In this document: piece after piece, positions 61,093 to 64,000 of the stretch
How positions within the stretch are numbered: the first letter of the stretch is position 1
Layout: each line of letters opens with the position of its first letter
Source of the DNA: Chrysomallon squamiferum
Lineage: Eukaryota; Mollusca; Gastropoda; Neomphalida; Peltospiridae
Direction of reading: 5' to 3'
Length of the DNA: 64,000 bases
NCBI GenBank assembly: GCA_012295275.1
Contig: CM022671.1
Location: 13,250,178 to 13,314,177 of the forward strand
Program-made: the position numbers and the translations under genes
The notes under the pieces: model-generated
Databases searched by the model: none
Told to the model about the DNA's origin: nothing
What the model saw: the letters and a program-made list of their open reading frames with translations, nothing else

Positions 61093-62430
61093 TTATTTCT
61101 TGAGATATAAAAAATTTGAATTGATCTCAGTTACAATATGAACCAAACATGAGCCTAGACCATGAATAGTTTCAGATGATATGTTGTTCTCTGTGTCACA
61201 AAATGACATATCTGTAATAGCTAATATAGCTGGAATTTCAGTTAACAGAGGTATGTCATTAGTGTCAATCTGATTTTTATAATAAAAGAAAACATCTAAT
61301 ATTTTATTTGATATCTGAGAAGTATTGCTTTTGTTTGAAGCAAGTTTATTAGCTTTTACACCTCTGACTGCATCATGAACCTGCAAAACATGCTGCTAAT
61401 CAACTCAATCATAAGAGGAATTTTTGGACCAATCATCAATGATAAATTCTTTTCCTGGTCTATGACTTTTGTAGGGGACTCCGTTGGCCCTTGAACTGTT
61501 ATTGTGGTCTTGACCAAGTGTGCATGTTTAACAGCATCAATAATGTTTTTCTTATGAGTTGGTGCATACATTAGCATCAGATGTAATGATCCCATGAGTC
61601 CATTTAATCAATTTCACTTTAAGATAATTAGGAGCAACATTTTTCTCAGTTCTTTCCTCTCATTGTGACTTGATAAAACCTGTTCTATGTTTCTGCTTGT
61701 TGTAAATTCAACATTCTGATGGACAATTTCTGACAATTCAGTCTTTTTCATATCTTCTTCAGCAGTAACATGTACAATATCTGACTTGATATCCATGTCA
61801 GACACAACCATCTCATTTTCCATGACGATAAACCTACAACACTGCAAGTAAAAACACTTCCTGCAAACCTGTGTTAGATGACTCAAAAAGGTTAAAATCT
61901 GCATCATATTTTGAAGGCAAACTGAATTCTATGTTGTCTCCAAACACACTGAAAGACTGAGATACAGATCAGAAATCTCTGAACATGTTGGATGATTTGA
62001 GTCACCAGACTGACTGCCACCAATAGAAGGAAGCCCCACAAAGAAAGACTGGCAATAACTAGAGAAGAAATATCTTGGGTAGAGTAACATCTTCTGTATT
62101 TCTTGGATAGGACAGCAACATCTGTATCTGAAAAAGATCCACAATCAGGCCAGACTGAGTCTTATGCTGATGCTAGGTTCTGGTGTGATAAGCACCTTCT
62201 ATTTGCTAGAACATCCAAATTTGGAGTTTTCTTCTTTTTGCAAGCACTGAGAACAACAGCTTTTTGTTCAGGAATATCTGCATCTTAGTATGACTATGCA
62301 GTGCCATAGACTCTGACTTGTTTTCCATTAACATAGAACTGTACGGAAAACTGGAGGTTCTGTAGAAAGATCCTGAATAAAAGTTATAATGATGATATAA
62401 AGGTCTGTAATAACCCATTAACACTTCCAC
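61093..62430 (-). pseudogene. Disrupted coding-like region, unidentified (possible retrocopy or several exons)
   Basis: Minus-strand frames succeed one another in the same direction with shifts between them: 62430-62206, 62144-61929, 61907-61614, 61595-61356 and 61386-61093. Joining across shifts gives complex, non-repetitive protein-like sequence (for example PNLDVLANRRCLSHQNLASA, FGDNIEFSLPSKYDADFNLF and DMKKTELSEIVHQNVEF). Single stops and shifts rather than clear introns suggest a decayed intronless copy, although one acceptor-like site (tctttcag, about 61960) leaves multi-exon coding open. I do not recognise the family. Confidence 0.4.
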
Positions 62431-62439
62431 AATGGAGAA

Positions 62440-64000
62440 TCCACATTGTCTTTTTTTGCTGGGGTCACAATTTTACTTTCATTTTAACACTAGAAAAATA
62501 GGTAAAGTAAAACAGCATCTACAAGAGCGAAATGTCAGGCTGACCAGTCCAGATTTACAAACTACTAGATATTTCAGTGAATACACACATTGTACAATGA
62601 AAGCACTAACTGAACATTATTATATATCTCTTTTTTTTTTCTGTTGAAGCTTTCAAGATATGACAAAATTGAGGTGAGCTGGATTAACTCAATACATTGC
62701 ATTTCTAAACAAATAATGGATCAGCAGCTTATTTTTCACTTATTTTAAAGGGAAATTGCCTTCAGTTTCATTTTAAGACTCAAATTATGATCACTAAACC
62801 TAAGCCACAAAAAGTTCAAGCAAAATTTGTTTAGCATTCCACATGTTAGCAAACATGAATCTAAACACACACACACACCCAAAAGGCACATACACTGTAT
62901 GTATACCTGTAAATAACAGCAGCATTAAAAATATCCCCTTTTTCATACAAAAAACATTTAAAGAATCATATGAAATTTTTAAGTTAATTTCATTAAGTTT
63001 TGTTCATTATAAAAACAGGTCCAGGCACATAGAAAAATTAAACTGATGTCAGATTAGTGGACTGTTTTCAAAAGAAAACAACTGGTGCAGTTTTCCCAGT
63101 CAGTGTATTCCTGGGTTAATGTATAAAATTACAAATCATATATTTAAAAAAAAAAAAATACATTTCTTATACACATTTATGATTATATTCAGTTTAGTCA
63201 GCAATAGTATTTCATAAACTGGCAAATCTGTTCTTGTGTGATATGTTGAGATTTAGTAGACAAACATCAAAACAGAATCTTTTATGTACTTGTGCCTCCA
63301 GCTAGTTTATCAGAGACCTTGGATTGTATAATAAAAACATCATATTCCAGACTTTAAAATGAAAGAACCAAACATTAGAAATGTCAACACTGATCTGTTT
63401 TTAAATAATAAAAATATGAAACTGTTGTCCTATATTACAGCACAAATATTTCTTAATGGTAAATCCTTCATTACTGAATATATTTTTTTTTAGTAGGACA
63501 CACCAACTGAATTCAAGTTTGCATTCCACAAGTCCTCATTAACATCTTTTCTATCTGGTATCAACTGAAGTATGGCAGTTTTTTAAAATATATATATATA
63601 TTATTTCAACAAGTTTTCATTTTTTCTGTCAATAAAAAAAAATGGGATCCATTTCACATCAGAAAGAATCAAGTTCTTTTCACACTTTCTGACAGAAACA
63701 GCCATCATTTCACAGCTGACTGCATTTCTACAAAGTACATTTTTTTTAGGTCTATTATGCTGTAAAAGTCACAAATGACACAGCAGAATAAATCCAAAGT
63801 TAAATATAAAAAGTCTACAAAAAAATGAACTTGTAACAGTTCAGAAGTACTTTTCTTACTTTTCCAGCATAGGCCAACAAAGCCTGTACAAATAAATGAG
63901 GGTATTGCAAATGACAACAATGTTAGTTTTGTGTAGAGATATTGGTGACATCTACATCTTTTTTCAATCAATACATTTGTATTCACCTCTTTAATAAACT
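62440..64000. other. AT-rich DNA to the window edge
   Basis: No gene was recognised on either strand. Short (CA)n occurs at about 62865-62877 and (TA)n at about 63586-63602. Confidence 0.5.

Overview
The window is animal nuclear DNA. It has split genes with GT-AG introns, two clear metazoan gene models, AT-rich introns full of short tandem repeats, transposon remnants and a large satellite block. No bacterial-style gene layout, CRISPR array or rRNA gene was seen. The protein families, the AT-rich background and the abundance of (TA)n, (CA)n, (TTTA)n and ACATACAT-type microsatellites fit a mollusc, possibly a cephalopod. That placement is an inference; only 'animal' is firm.

Left part (1-11.4 kb, + strand). 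This holds the last three coding exons of a PDZRN3/PDZRN4-type (LNX family) PDZ/RING E3 ubiquitin ligase gene, ending in the PDZ-binding tail SVTTV, followed by a long AT-rich 3' UTR and downstream region. Its RING, zinc-finger and PDZ exons must lie to the left of the window.

Middle part (11.4-35.3 kb). This is a 24-kb satellite block. A core of about 93 tandem 169-bp monomers (about 15.05-30.97 kb) has repeating seven-monomer higher-order patterns of about 1.17 kb. On both sides it is enclosed by arrays of a second, roughly 300-bp repeat in the same orientation (11.4-15.0 and 31.0-35.3 kb). Read on the minus strand, that second repeat carries tRNA-like A-box and B-box sequences. It therefore looks like a tRNA-derived SINE that has become a tandem satellite. 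Short open frames inside these arrays are a by-product of the repeat and are not called as genes.

Right of the satellite (35.3-48.7 kb). Here there is AT-rich DNA with a decayed LINE 3' end, a 200-bp duplicated segment, several small decayed tandem repeats, a perfect 23-bp hairpin, an A-B-A-B repeat beside a CpG-richer patch, and simple-sequence tracts. I see no confident gene.

Right part (48.7-57.6 kb, - strand). This holds fifteen exons, whose phases agree at every junction, of a gene encoding an acidic linker, a pleckstrin-homology (PH) domain and a complete actin fold in one polypeptide. I do not recognise a named vertebrate protein with this architecture. The 5' end is not found. A 590-bp inverted-repeat (MITE-like) element sits in the intron between the PH and actin parts.

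Right edge (57.6-64 kb). This holds AT-rich DNA, a degenerate TAG-type repeat, and a disrupted coding-like stretch on the minus strand that I cannot identify.
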